NCBI GenBank assembly: GCA_951800685.1
Contig: CATOJY010000001.1
Span: 246,255 to 310,254, forward strand
DNA length: 64,000 nt
Source of the DNA: an uncultured Lachnospiraceae bacterium
GTDB taxonomy: Bacteria > Bacillota > Clostridia > Lachnospirales > Lachnospiraceae
Reading direction: 5' to 3'
Part shown: positions 1-10,300 of the stretch, piece by piece
Layout: each line of letters begins with the position of its first letter
Numbering within the stretch: the first letter of the stretch is position 1
The notes under the pieces: generated by a model
The model's database searches: none
Told to the model about the DNA's origin: nothing
Seen by the model: only the letters and a program-made list of their open reading frames with translations
Made by a program: the position numbers and the translations under genes

Positions 1-565
1 GTACACAAAAAGAGTACACACGGATAAACGGTATAAAATACAAGAAGAGCTGTAACACCCTGAATACCGTAGTCTTGTTTGGCGCTTGATAAAACTCAGC
101 ACGTTTTCTGTATACGACAGATGAAACCTGGCACATTGCTATACCGCGCACCAGGCATTGCACAAGGTACACCAGTATGGCAGCCCAGATAAGGGAGTGC
201 GTAATATTAAACGCAGCGTGCATCCCGAGTATAGATTCGTATACACTATTTTCTATACAGCTCATTCCTAGAATAAGGGCGTCCAATAGCCAAATCACAA
301 GGGACACATTCGCCATCACCGGACTGTAAATAGCCAGCTCATTATAAATCGGAACATAAGCCTGAAACCCAAGGTCTGCGCCCATAATCTTGTAATACAT
401 CTTAGCGATGCGCGGCATTATAATAAATACCTGTACAATTACAGCAAAAATGCCAAGGTACAAGGGATTAATAAATTTTGCGCTATAACGCACCACTAAA
501 CAGATTGCAATCATCCCTAGAATGAAACCTAGAATATAAAAACTCTCCCGGTCTTTCTTGCTCAC
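1..565 (-). CDS. Multi-pass membrane protein, partial at window edge
   Basis: Open minus frame from a GTG at 565 (VSKKDRESFYILGFILGMIAICLVVRYSAKFINPLYLGIFAVIVQVFIIMPRIAKMYYKIMGADLGFQAYVPIYNELAIY...), AGGAGG RBS upstream, overlaps the stop of the 319-aa ORF. Missing from the ORF track because of the GTG start. Confidence 0.7.
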   Translation of the reverse strand, partial: MSKKDRESFYILGFILGMIAICLVVRYSAKFINPLYLGIFAVIVQVFIIMPRIAKMYYKIMGADLGFQAYVPIYNELAIYSPVMANVSLVIWLLDALILGMSCIENSVYESILGMHAAFNITHSLIWAAILVYLVQCLVRGIAMCQVSSVVYRKRAEFYQAPNKTTVFRVLQLFLYFIPFIRVYSFCV

Positions 566-1521
566 AGAATCACCTCCTCTATTAATGCGAGGATATCGTT
601 CAATAAATCGGAACCTGTATAGAAAACATCTTCCAGGTCTGCCCTATCAAGCGCCTTAAGCAGTGCGCTTTTTATAACATCAGCATCCGTATCCCCCAAC
701 TGGCTGCTTTCTGTTTTCTCGCCATCTTCTGTGGTATCAGAACGGTTCTGCAGAAGTGCAAGTGTGCTTTCTGTTATGCGTAAGAGCTTCTCAAGGTACT
801 CTTCGATTTTAGAATTACTGGCTCTATCCCCACTGTTACTTTCTTTATAAGATTTACATGGCTCAGTAGCAGTTTGAGCCGCAAATTCATTATCCTTATA
901 AGAATCTGTTGTACTGCAGTATTCCTGCCCTGCCGGCTGGTTATTGCTGCCTGTGCCAGCATCAGCGATGGCTTCCCCGTTATCGCTTTCCTCAGTGCTA
1001 TCGCATTCCCCATTATCGCACACATCCATGCTGCCACTCTTACCGGTACTGACATGCTCCACGCTAATACTTGCTTCATTTCCATGACAATCAGTTCCGT
1101 CCACACCCTCTTCGGTACCATGTGCCTCCCTGTTTTTTAAATACTCCATAAATTCCTCGTCAGCGACTGCGTTATCAGAATCATCCTCATCTAAAAATCG
1201 ATCGATTTCCCGAATGCCTTTCGCATACTCGAGAGTATTATCTAGTCCGCCAAGGCGTTGTACCACATACTCTGTATAACTCTTATAACCGAGCATGGTT
1301 AGTAACATCCCCATAATCACAGCGGGCTGCTTCTTAAAATTAGACTTGCAGTTTTCAGCCCTGCTTATATTAGAGTCAATATAATCATGCACAGAAGCAT
1401 AATCTTTTTCGCTCAGGTATACGTATATCCCGCGCAGCTGCCCGTACTGCCTGCCGCATTCTTCCAGTAAAACGCCTTCCCCTTTTTCTGTTGTTACAGT
1501 TAATAACTCAATAAACTCCAT
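562..1521 (-). CDS. Hypothetical protein with an acidic, low-complexity middle region
   Basis: 319-aa ORF in the co-directional train; no family recognised. Confidence 0.75.
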   Translation of the reverse strand: MEFIELLTVTTEKGEGVLLEECGRQYGQLRGIYVYLSEKDYASVHDYIDSNISRAENCKSNFKKQPAVIMGMLLTMLGYKSYTEYVVQRLGGLDNTLEYAKGIREIDRFLDEDDSDNAVADEEFMEYLKNREAHGTEEGVDGTDCHGNEASISVEHVSTGKSGSMDVCDNGECDSTEESDNGEAIADAGTGSNNQPAGQEYCSTTDSYKDNEFAAQTATEPCKSYKESNSGDRASNSKIEEYLEKLLRITESTLALLQNRSDTTEDGEKTESSQLGDTDADVIKSALLKALDRADLEDVFYTGSDLLNDILALIEEVIL

Positions 1522-1531
1522 GACAACCTCC

Positions 1532-2431
1532 TTACTTGCCTAACTTCAATAAGTAAATTAATTTATACAGGGAATACCTGTCTTTTTTGATGCTTTTAAC
1601 CTTTAGATAGACATACCACAGTTTTTCCATTGAAACAGACGAATAGCTATCAATCATCCGAAGGATTTGATAGCTATTCAAATCTTTTATCTCATTTATG
1701 CTAGCGCCCCGTTTAAATTCTGTGACATTCTCTGCACTTAGCAGCCCAAGTTCAATCTGTTCGTACACCAACACATACTGCATAAGTGTCTCAGACAAAT
1801 AAGTAAGTAAGTGCGCGCTGCCGTATCTGTAATTGTAAACAATATGGACTGCCTCATTATACGTAATGCGGGAATTGTACCCTATAAGGTAGCCAACAAG
1901 TTCATAAAGTGCTAGAGGGTTTGCTTCCGGGGAGTAGCGTTTGGCAATTTGCTTATCCACAAAGCTAAACTGTTTCAGCGTATTCACAGCTGCCACAATA
2001 TCCGGCAGATAACTGTGGTATTTCTTAATAAGATACCGTGCCGCGTCCTCCGCGATAGTTAGCTCATTGGAAATATACCCCATGATCTGCCCTTCAGGGG
2101 GGACACGGTTGTCCACCACCTTAAATGATAAATTTAACTGGTGCAGGAGCTCTTTCACCTTATCGAACTGCTTTATATTTGCGGCATTGATAATCACCAT
2201 ATTGCAATCAGGCAGGGTGCCTATCTTCCGCAGTTTATCTTTCCCAACGTCATAGTCTGTCTCTATAAGCCACCCTGGACATAATAATGGCTGTGTTTCC
2301 AATCTCCGTAACTGTGCGGTGTCCGTACGGGAAGTCACATACATCCTGGCGCTCATTGGGTATTTCTCGTACAGGACATTCTTTGCGGAACAGATGCCGT
2401 CCATTGTCTTTTCCAAGATAACAAGTATCAT
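1532..2431 (-). CDS. Hypothetical protein
   Basis: 299-aa ORF; 4-nt overlap with the upstream gene. Confidence 0.75.
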   Translation of the reverse strand: MILVILEKTMDGICSAKNVLYEKYPMSARMYVTSRTDTAQLRRLETQPLLCPGWLIETDYDVGKDKLRKIGTLPDCNMVIINAANIKQFDKVKELLHQLNLSFKVVDNRVPPEGQIMGYISNELTIAEDAARYLIKKYHSYLPDIVAAVNTLKQFSFVDKQIAKRYSPEANPLALYELVGYLIGYNSRITYNEAVHIVYNYRYGSAHLLTYLSETLMQYVLVYEQIELGLLSAENVTEFKRGASINEIKDLNSYQILRMIDSYSSVSMEKLWYVYLKVKSIKKDRYSLYKLIYLLKLGK

Positions 2432-5400
2432 AAGGCATCAAGCCTCCCCTGCAGCGCATCAATGAGCATATCGTAGGGAACATCAGAAATAACATCTAAA
2501 GTCCCTGTCTTTTTGTTAATGGCGTTCCTGATTGGTGCATTCAGCGATAACCTTTTTTCCAAATCCTCCTGGAAGCTGGAAATTATTTCTGACGCAATAA
2601 TACCAGCGCTGGAACGTATAGGTTTTGAAAGGTTTAGCATTTTGTTCCGGTAACTGTTATAGTATTCTTCTGTTAGGTAATCTAGCTCGTTACAGTATGG
2701 ATTGTTAAAGACTCTTTCCATTGTATAACCTGTGCTGCATTCAATCTCGGCATCGTAGGTATTCATATTCAATTTCCGCCCTATAGTACTATTGATTGCC
2801 AGCATTTGATTTGCTTCATTCTCCCGCATACAGTTCACACAAATATCAATCAATGCAATCATGAATGCCGCTAAAATGAAATTGTCATATCCTATGGTTG
2901 TTATACTCGCGACAGAGCTGACGATTATTAATGCTGCAGCGTGTTCCAAAAAAAGCGGCAGATAGTCTATGCACTCAGAACATTCTGTACCCGCCGGTCT
3001 TTGTAAGTACTCATCTATGGTTTCGCCCGGTTTCCTGATAGGCAGATACCTCTCAAATGCTAAATAGCTGGAACCCCTGTAATCTTCAATCTCCTTCTGG
3101 CTAAATCCTGCGAACTTGAGCGTGGTTTCAAACTCGTCTCCCTTGTATTCCTGGAATGCGGTATGCAGTTCATCAACTGCTTCTTTAAATGCCCCATTGA
3201 ATACATACCCGAATTGCTTGGAGTCAACGGACGTCAAGTCATCCAAGGCAGAGCCTACCAGGAATGGATTCAGCTTCTTCATGCCAATTTCTATGCCCCT
3301 TACGCGCTTAAACGGTTCAGTGGAAGGCCGCCCTGCAAGTTCAAAATAGTCATATGCTATTGAGTTTGAAGTCCCGCCAAAAGAAGGACCAGCCTTCATA
3401 AGGAACTTTGTGCAGGCATGTGTTGCACCTCCACTGTCTATTGCTTCGTCAAAGTCTTTGAGTGCGTTACTCGGTTTATCATTCAGAAGGCTCCATTTGT
3501 AATAAAACTTATTTGCAAAGTTACAAATAATCATTTGGTCAGCTATCGTATTTAGGTAGTCAAGCATTTCCTCATTGTTTATCACGACTGCAAGCTCGGA
3601 GAATTTCGCTGCACTTATATTCAGTATCTTCGTGAAACGTAATGCACGCATGCCCTCTTTCAGTGAGCTAAAGGCTGCCTTATACCTCTCATCCAGAGCT
3701 TCTAGTTCTTTCACCAGTACACCTTTCCTCTGCCGTAAGGATTCCAGCATACTGCGAACTTTCTCTTTGTCATGGTACAGATCTTCACTGCTCGTCGCTG
3801 TGTCCTTACTAAATTTATTGTATGAGATGCACATATCGGCGAAAAGTTCTTTGGGCAGTGTTGTTTCCGTATACTCTGTAAATAGTGCGAGCAAATCAAT
3901 CTCTTTTTCAATTTCCCATTTATGTTCTCCATTGAAAATATAGTTTAAAAGCCCATTCTCCTGAATTAGATAGATTAATGACAATAATGCCCTATTTTTG
4001 AACTCCACATAAGACAGCCCCAACGATTTACAGATAAATCGTGACACATAACCATAGCTTATTGTCCTGGCAGTGCCTCGCGCATAACCATAATCAGTAA
4101 CTTCGCCAACTGCTGTTTTCTTCGCAGCAGTCTTTGCTTTGTATCTTGGGTTTGTGCTCTTAAGTGAGCTATAGAAAATCCGCACTGCTTCCAGATACTC
4201 TAATTCGTCGCACAATTCCATTGTACACACATCACACGTTGTTTCGTCATTCCCGGCTTTTGGCTTTGCGTGTCCCAATTGCTCTGATTCGCACTCAATA
4301 AAAATCCCCAGGGGAAGTACGCGCCCTGCCGCACCATACACTTCGCTCGCACTCTGGATAGTATTGTGCAACTGCTTAGCTGTTATGGTGAAGTGGCTAA
4401 TTGGGGCTTCACTGCTCAGTGTTGCAGCAACTTCGTTATACTTGGCAATGCTTACGCCAAGCGCGTTCCCTAATGACTGTTTTATCCGGAATACATCCAA
4501 TCCACACAGCATAACAGCCTCTCCGCATGTACACCGGGACAAAGATGGCAGGAGCACTGTATTCACATCCTGCACCTTATCCCCTTGAAACAATAGAACA
4601 TTGAGGAGTACCCCAATAGGGATATTCCTTCCGCATACCGGGCAAATAGCATAATAATCATCCATATCATTTATGATCTGTAAGACATGGTGGAGTCTGC
4701 CATCGTTGATTGAACCCCCCATCTCCTCGAGTAATGCGTAATCTTTCCTTAGGAATAGCTGTACCTTGTTTCGCAGGTATTGATTCTCCGTCTGCTCAGT
4801 CATTGCGGCATTCTGCATAAAATTTGAGTATACCGTAACAATTGCCTTTATATACCCCAGCGTCTCCAAAGTATACGCGCCGTAAATACCTGCGTACTCA
4901 GGCCTGGCTTCTAAAAGCTCAGCGTATATTCCATCAATATTTGCATCCCCAGAAGTATCTGCAAGTCGCTGCCCTACGCTGCGTATGACGTATTCACAAG
5001 TGTCTTTCGGCAGTCCATCCGCCAGCTTAATGTTCTTTATTTGCGCTACAAGCGTATCGGAAGATGAGACATGCTTTACATTCTCTTCTTTCGTAATATG
5101 CTGCATAATTGTCATTTCTGCATCAGAAAGCATACATTTGTATACTTCTACATCTAGCCTGAGTATCTGCTCTTGGTTTGCCTTTAAATCCTCGCCATCC
5201 ATCTGGAAATCAGGGTTCTCGAATCTGCCACCCGCCAAATGTAAATACCTTGCGTGTTCACTTAGCATAATGCCGGACGCCCTGGAAGCCTGAAGCATAT
5301 TCCTGGAGTAATAAATACGCGCCAAGTATAGGGAAAAGTCATCTTTTGTATAAGGCCTGTCCAGTATACCGTTCTGCACCATAAACCTCTTGCCATCTGC

Positions 5401-5691
5401 ATCCTCCTCAAAATCCTCCTCAAGGTCAAGGCTTTTAAGAATATCCCCTTCCGCTATATCATCAATCCCCAACCCGACAGGGATCAGGGCGTCCTCAAGC
5501 CCATAAGAGGCAGCAGATACATTCATTACGTCATCCTGCAGCAGGGAATCTAAATCCAGCTCCGGTTCTGCGTCGTCCGACTCTTCTACGAGGATTGAGC
5601 TATCCATACTGTTAAAAAACTCGTCATCTAGAATGAGTTCATCATCGCTACTGTCTCCGCAGTGTAGCCCTTCTTCTCCGACTCCATACAT
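2428..5691 (-). CDS. Large hypothetical protein with internal zinc-ribbon-like Cys pairs and an acidic N-terminus
   Basis: 1087-aa ORF; CPVCGRNIPIG...RCTCGEAVMLC; N-terminal DSSDDELILDDEFFNSMDSS; AGGGGG RBS upstream of the ATG at 5691. Confidence 0.8.
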   Translation of the reverse strand: MYGVGEEGLHCGDSSDDELILDDEFFNSMDSSILVEESDDAEPELDLDSLLQDDVMNVSAASYGLEDALIPVGLGIDDIAEGDILKSLDLEEDFEEDADGKRFMVQNGILDRPYTKDDFSLYLARIYYSRNMLQASRASGIMLSEHARYLHLAGGRFENPDFQMDGEDLKANQEQILRLDVEVYKCMLSDAEMTIMQHITKEENVKHVSSSDTLVAQIKNIKLADGLPKDTCEYVIRSVGQRLADTSGDANIDGIYAELLEARPEYAGIYGAYTLETLGYIKAIVTVYSNFMQNAAMTEQTENQYLRNKVQLFLRKDYALLEEMGGSINDGRLHHVLQIINDMDDYYAICPVCGRNIPIGVLLNVLLFQGDKVQDVNTVLLPSLSRCTCGEAVMLCGLDVFRIKQSLGNALGVSIAKYNEVAATLSSEAPISHFTITAKQLHNTIQSASEVYGAAGRVLPLGIFIECESEQLGHAKPKAGNDETTCDVCTMELCDELEYLEAVRIFYSSLKSTNPRYKAKTAAKKTAVGEVTDYGYARGTARTISYGYVSRFICKSLGLSYVEFKNRALLSLIYLIQENGLLNYIFNGEHKWEIEKEIDLLALFTEYTETTLPKELFADMCISYNKFSKDTATSSEDLYHDKEKVRSMLESLRQRKGVLVKELEALDERYKAAFSSLKEGMRALRFTKILNISAAKFSELAVVINNEEMLDYLNTIADQMIICNFANKFYYKWSLLNDKPSNALKDFDEAIDSGGATHACTKFLMKAGPSFGGTSNSIAYDYFELAGRPSTEPFKRVRGIEIGMKKLNPFLVGSALDDLTSVDSKQFGYVFNGAFKEAVDELHTAFQEYKGDEFETTLKFAGFSQKEIEDYRGSSYLAFERYLPIRKPGETIDEYLQRPAGTECSECIDYLPLFLEHAAALIIVSSVASITTIGYDNFILAAFMIALIDICVNCMRENEANQMLAINSTIGRKLNMNTYDAEIECSTGYTMERVFNNPYCNELDYLTEEYYNSYRNKMLNLSKPIRSSAGIIASEIISSFQEDLEKRLSLNAPIRNAINKKTGTLDVISDVPYDMLIDALQGRLDAL

Positions 5692-6641
5692 TGCGTAATT
5701 ACCCCCTTTATCTTATTAACAAAATCATCAGCCGTAATCAAAACGCCGCGGGCTTTCCCGGCAAGGTACTTGCTGGAGTTACTTGGATAATCAGCAACCA
5801 CATAGGCGCATGACTCCTTTGCGCTTGTATTTTCTATCTCAAGAATCTGCACTCCATTATCGTACCTTGCAATGCTGTTACAATAATTAAGGAACGCTGT
5901 TCTTGTTAAATGCACGCCGTCAACACACACCATCCCTGTGATGCAGATTTTTATCCTGCGTATCCCTTCCTTCCTCAGATTGCTGAATATCTTTTCCGCC
6001 AGTAGTATATCGGTAAGAGAATTGTATAGCCAAAAAAGTTTCTCTGAATCATAAATCCCTCGCCGGCTACAAAAGCTTGCAACACCGCCGCATTCTTTAA
6101 TACGCTCAATAAGCTGGCTGGCATTATTAATCCCCCTAAACATAACCCCTGTACTTGTGCTTAACTCAGGCAATCCCAACATGCTTATCATTCCGCTAAA
6201 TGTCATCTGCTGTGTTCTTATCCTACTGCAGGTGTGGAACATTGTTTGGCCTGCAACCGTCCCGTATAATGACTGCGGATAATCCTCATAGCGAAGCGCA
6301 AGGACTTCTATATGTGACTTGTAACGCAGCCTGCTGTATACCCCGTTAATCATCTTTATGCATGTCTGGTCACCAATCCCTTTAGTGCCAAACCTTGAAA
6401 ACAACTCTGACAGCGCAAACCCAAGCTTAACCTTACAGCGTGGGTTACAGCAGGCAGCCCTCTTTAAATCCCGCGTTATAATATTTTCGCTTCCGCAGAC
6501 GCACTTATCAGGGAAGATGCCGTCTTCCGGGAAATCTGCATCTACATAACGCGCTGGTATCAAACCAATCTCTTTCGCTTCCCTCACAGTGACAAAATTA
6601 TCAAATGCACCATACGTATTTGTAAGCTCGCTAAACTTCAT
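5628..6641 (-). CDS. C-terminal half of a split NAD+-dependent DNA ligase (Zn finger, HhH, BRCT)
   Basis: Zn finger CVCGSENIITRDLKRAACCNPRCK, FGTKGIGDQTCIKMI, HhH-like segment, C-terminal BRCT (IKICITGMV...SSKYLAGKARGVLITADDFVNKIK). Start trimmed to MKFSELTNTYGAFDNF, which has a GGAGG RBS. Confidence 0.82.
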   Translation of the reverse strand: MKFSELTNTYGAFDNFVTVREAKEIGLIPARYVDADFPEDGIFPDKCVCGSENIITRDLKRAACCNPRCKVKLGFALSELFSRFGTKGIGDQTCIKMINGVYSRLRYKSHIEVLALRYEDYPQSLYGTVAGQTMFHTCSRIRTQQMTFSGMISMLGLPELSTSTGVMFRGINNASQLIERIKECGGVASFCSRRGIYDSEKLFWLYNSLTDILLAEKIFSNLRKEGIRRIKICITGMVCVDGVHLTRTAFLNYCNSIARYDNGVQILEIENTSAKESCAYVVADYPSNSSKYLAGKARGVLITADDFVNKIKGVITQCMESEKKGYTAETVAMMNSF

Positions 6642-6684
6642 CGTATCTTCATTCCTCCATGACATGATTGTGAGCAGATTACAA

Positions 6685-7368
6685 TTAATCCTCGATGCTG
6701 TCAGTAACAGCCATATAAGAAATAACCTTCTCGCCACCCTCTAATGAGAGCACTTCTATCTTCACGATACAGATTCCCTCATCATTCATTGCCTTGTATC
6801 GCCAGAAGGGCACTGTACATCTGTAATGCAGCCCATTATAAGTAATTTCAAGCCAATAAAGCTCCATTCCATCATCCATGGAGGCCCTTCGCTTTTCATA
6901 GTTTGCGTAATCACACACATAATCCATGGACTTGACATTATAGGAAACCGGAATATCTACACCGTTCAGGTCCCTTAAGAAATCTGCCGCAGAGTCCAGT
7001 CTTTCGGGTGTTTTCATTTCCCCGTCCTCATAGTCAACTATTCCCGGTGAGAACCGTGTTTCTGCTTCGGTCTCCGACTCTTCCGTGGAATCCCCTACAC
7101 CCTGCTGCGCTTTTTCTGACTGATGCTGGCGCTGTGCGGATTCTGTGCCTGTGCTCTGTCCTGGCTGTTCCGGATTTGTGCTCACTTTCCGAAGCAGTAT
7201 AAATGCTGCTGCAACAACAACGACCACAATAGCGCCTATTATGATAAACTGTGGATTCACCTTATTGCCCTTAGCTTTCACGTCATCCATGTCATCAAAC
7301 TCAAGTTCAGCAATATTATCGCTGTCCTGCTCACTCTTCTTTCTATTGCTATCTAATCCTAACCCCAT
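6685..7368 (-). CDS. Single-pass membrane protein
   Basis: 227-aa ORF; TM helix FIIIGAIVVVVVAAAFILL after an acidic cytoplasmic N-terminus. Confidence 0.7.
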   Translation of the reverse strand: MGLGLDSNRKKSEQDSDNIAELEFDDMDDVKAKGNKVNPQFIIIGAIVVVVVAAAFILLRKVSTNPEQPGQSTGTESAQRQHQSEKAQQGVGDSTEESETEAETRFSPGIVDYEDGEMKTPERLDSAADFLRDLNGVDIPVSYNVKSMDYVCDYANYEKRRASMDDGMELYWLEITYNGLHYRCTVPFWRYKAMNDEGICIVKIEVLSLEGGEKVISYMAVTDSIED

Positions 7369-10300
7369 TATTGCCTCCTTCTTTCTTGTGCTGTTTACAT
7401 TTAGTAATTATAGAATCTATCTCGTGAAGGTCTACATCATCCTTAACGTGAATCCAGCGCAGGCTCCTAATGGAGGTCTTGAAAAGTATGCTTTTCCCGG
7501 CATTCTCAGCAGTGACGTATTTTATGAGCGCTTTTTTATAAAGCTCGACTAAACGGGAGTCTTCCACCCTTATAATAATCTGGTTAGGCGTCAGCATTAA
7601 ATTGTCATACTCTTCTTCTTTGACAATGACATCCGCTACTGTCTTTGCTCCCTTACATTCCAGGTCAAGTCTTAATGCATCTAGTGCTTCATCGCCATCG
7701 TAGCTGGCATTAAGGCTCCCGTCATCATCGTCATCATCCCCGGTTGCATCAAAGGACCAATAAGAGTTATCTGCATTGTGCTCATCATCAAATAACTCAG
7801 TATAGTCAATTTCCTCAGCAGCATCCTCAACATCAGCCGCCCCACGCTCCACGGTGTACACACTGCCGTCCTGCCCGCGTATCTTCCTTCCGGTCCCATA
7901 CACATCAAGAAGCCATGATTCGAGTTTGCTTATAAATACCTCATTTGAACGGTATTCTTCATCTTCCTTCGTAGCCCCGCTTGGCAATGGCGCTATCTTG
8001 CGGTTTTCTTTATAGCAATCCCCCACATAAGACCGCACCGTGTAATTGTCCATCTTTTCAAGTATAGTATTGGCATCGATGATGCATGTGTCCAGATCTG
8101 GGATTATACGGCGCAGTACCTCACCTATGCGATCTTCGATATACTTCGCCCGATAAGGCTTCACATATTCCCAGGCATCATCAATCCAAGTTTCCTTAAA
8201 CTCTCCACGGTCATAACGGTCGATCATCCTCTTTACGAAGTATACAGGCGCTTCCCGGGCATCATCCTTTACCTCTCCCCAGGTATTGCCAACATTGATT
8301 CCTACAAAATAGTTTGTATGTCCTTTTATGCGAATCATACATGCTTTCATTACTAGCTTATAAATAAGAAATGGGTGTACGCTTTTGTGCACTGAGCACA
8401 GCAGCTCGTCGTGTATAAGCATATGCCATTTAATTTTATCCTGTATTCCATACTCCTCACAGATCTCATAAAACCGGATAAGTATTTTCCTAAAGAGCTC
8501 TGCTGCGTAAGACTGGATTGGATAATTCCCTGCCTTCCTCCTGATGCTGCTCTCCTTGCGATTGTCCATATTCTCCAGGTCAAATGTCCGGTAAAACCCA
8601 TAACGGTTCGCTATGCGCCCAACCTTAGCCGGCACCTTATTGCCATGCGCGTCCAGGACATACTCATTTGAAATTATCTTTCCTTTTACATCCTTGACAA
8701 CCTCCCGCTTATAGGCATCCATGAACTCCCGCAGGTTATCCGGCAGCTTCCACTCAAGAAGAGCCTTATCCCTCTGCCCCTCCAGGAAATCCATGATAGG
8801 CTTATTGCTTGCTTCCCATTTAAGCAGCAATTTCTGAGTCTCAAAAATAGTATCATCATTGGCTGCGCCAAATAATGTCTCAGCAAGGGACATTACTGAC
8901 AACCCGTATGGTACGCCGAACCCAACGCTCTTTGTCTGTTTCCGCAGTTTTTTATCGACCTTATAAGGGGGTATGCGCCACACAATAGCAGCAGTTTCAA
9001 TATGATAGTCCTTTTCAGGATCCATCATCTTATGGATAATTTCTGTGTGCTCAGCTAATGATGCCATAATCCTGTACTCTACCTGCGCCATATCAAAATC
9101 AAGCAGATAATAGTCATCGGAGTAAGGTTTTATCAATGCCTTTAACGTACCTTTCATAGTCTGCCCAGGGTTCATAATGCGCCTCGTCTCAATGCGTGCC
9201 AGGGAAAAGTTCTTAAAAATCTTCCCCTCCATATTCGTGTCCAGGATAGGCTTGAAATAAGAAGTGTACTCTTTATTCAATACTGCATACTTGGATAGCA
9301 CGATTGCCAGCGGATACCGACAGCTATTGAACTCGTCAGCATTTACTAAAACCATATCCGACAGCCTCTTGGAATGTTTTTCTTTCGCATCCTCGTATTC
9401 AGCGTAGTCGACGCCGCTGGCTAATACATCATGCTGTAATTTCCATTCATGTCCGGAATCCCTTGCATCCTGTGGAATTTTACAGGACGCGAGTTTTTTC
9501 ATAACAAACTTGTCTGTTTTTGGTACTTTATTATTTCCATTTGAATCGCCTTCTGTGTAGCCAAAAACCTTGTACCCAAGGATGCCGTAGATGACGTCGC
9601 GTATGCTGGATGCCTTTATCTCAAATTCAAACCGGCAATCCATCCCCTCTAGTGAGATATTCTGTACTTGCTCACTGTACTCACTTTTGGTCAAAATCCC
9701 AGAGTCAAGCTTAGCCTTTAATTTGCGCTGCTCATTCCTCGTGGCTACGACACGCCCAACATAGTCATACATAAAATTCCTCAGGATTTCCAGATTTTGC
9801 TGGGAATGCTGAGCCATTTCGAAAAGGGCTTTCTGGTCAGAGTTCATCCCATTGTACTCGGCTTCGTATAGTATATTAAGCATGGGGACATCCTGTTTCC
9901 TATACTGGCTGTATAGCTCGTCGCTCATAATGTCACGTAGCGCTTTAAAAACTAACCGCGTAAAGTCTGCATCCGCGCATCCATAAATCTCAGCTACTAA
10001 CTTTTCAGTTAAGTAACGGTATTTGTCTTCATTCCCTTTTCCTAAAATATCCTCTAGTTCCGGCGTTTCACATTTCAAGAGTTTCCGCGTAAGCATCTTC
10101 AGCTTTTTAGAACCGCGTATTAATTTTGGGCTTAAAACAAAAGCCATCTGCTGTGTGTCATCGTCAAACCAGGGGCGCACGTCATAATCAAAGAAAACAC
10201 GGCCATCAAAAGTGACATTATGCCCTACCAGGTTGATTGCGCTCCTCCTGAAGCTGACGACTCTATCTTTCTCTAAAGCTTCGGTTGCTTCCGCATCGCT

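Noticed and set aside
774-1140. Overlapping ORFs 774..1121 (-) and 874..1140 (+)
   Set aside because: Shadow frames of the 319-aa gene; low-complexity or hydrophobic translation without RBS or family motifs.
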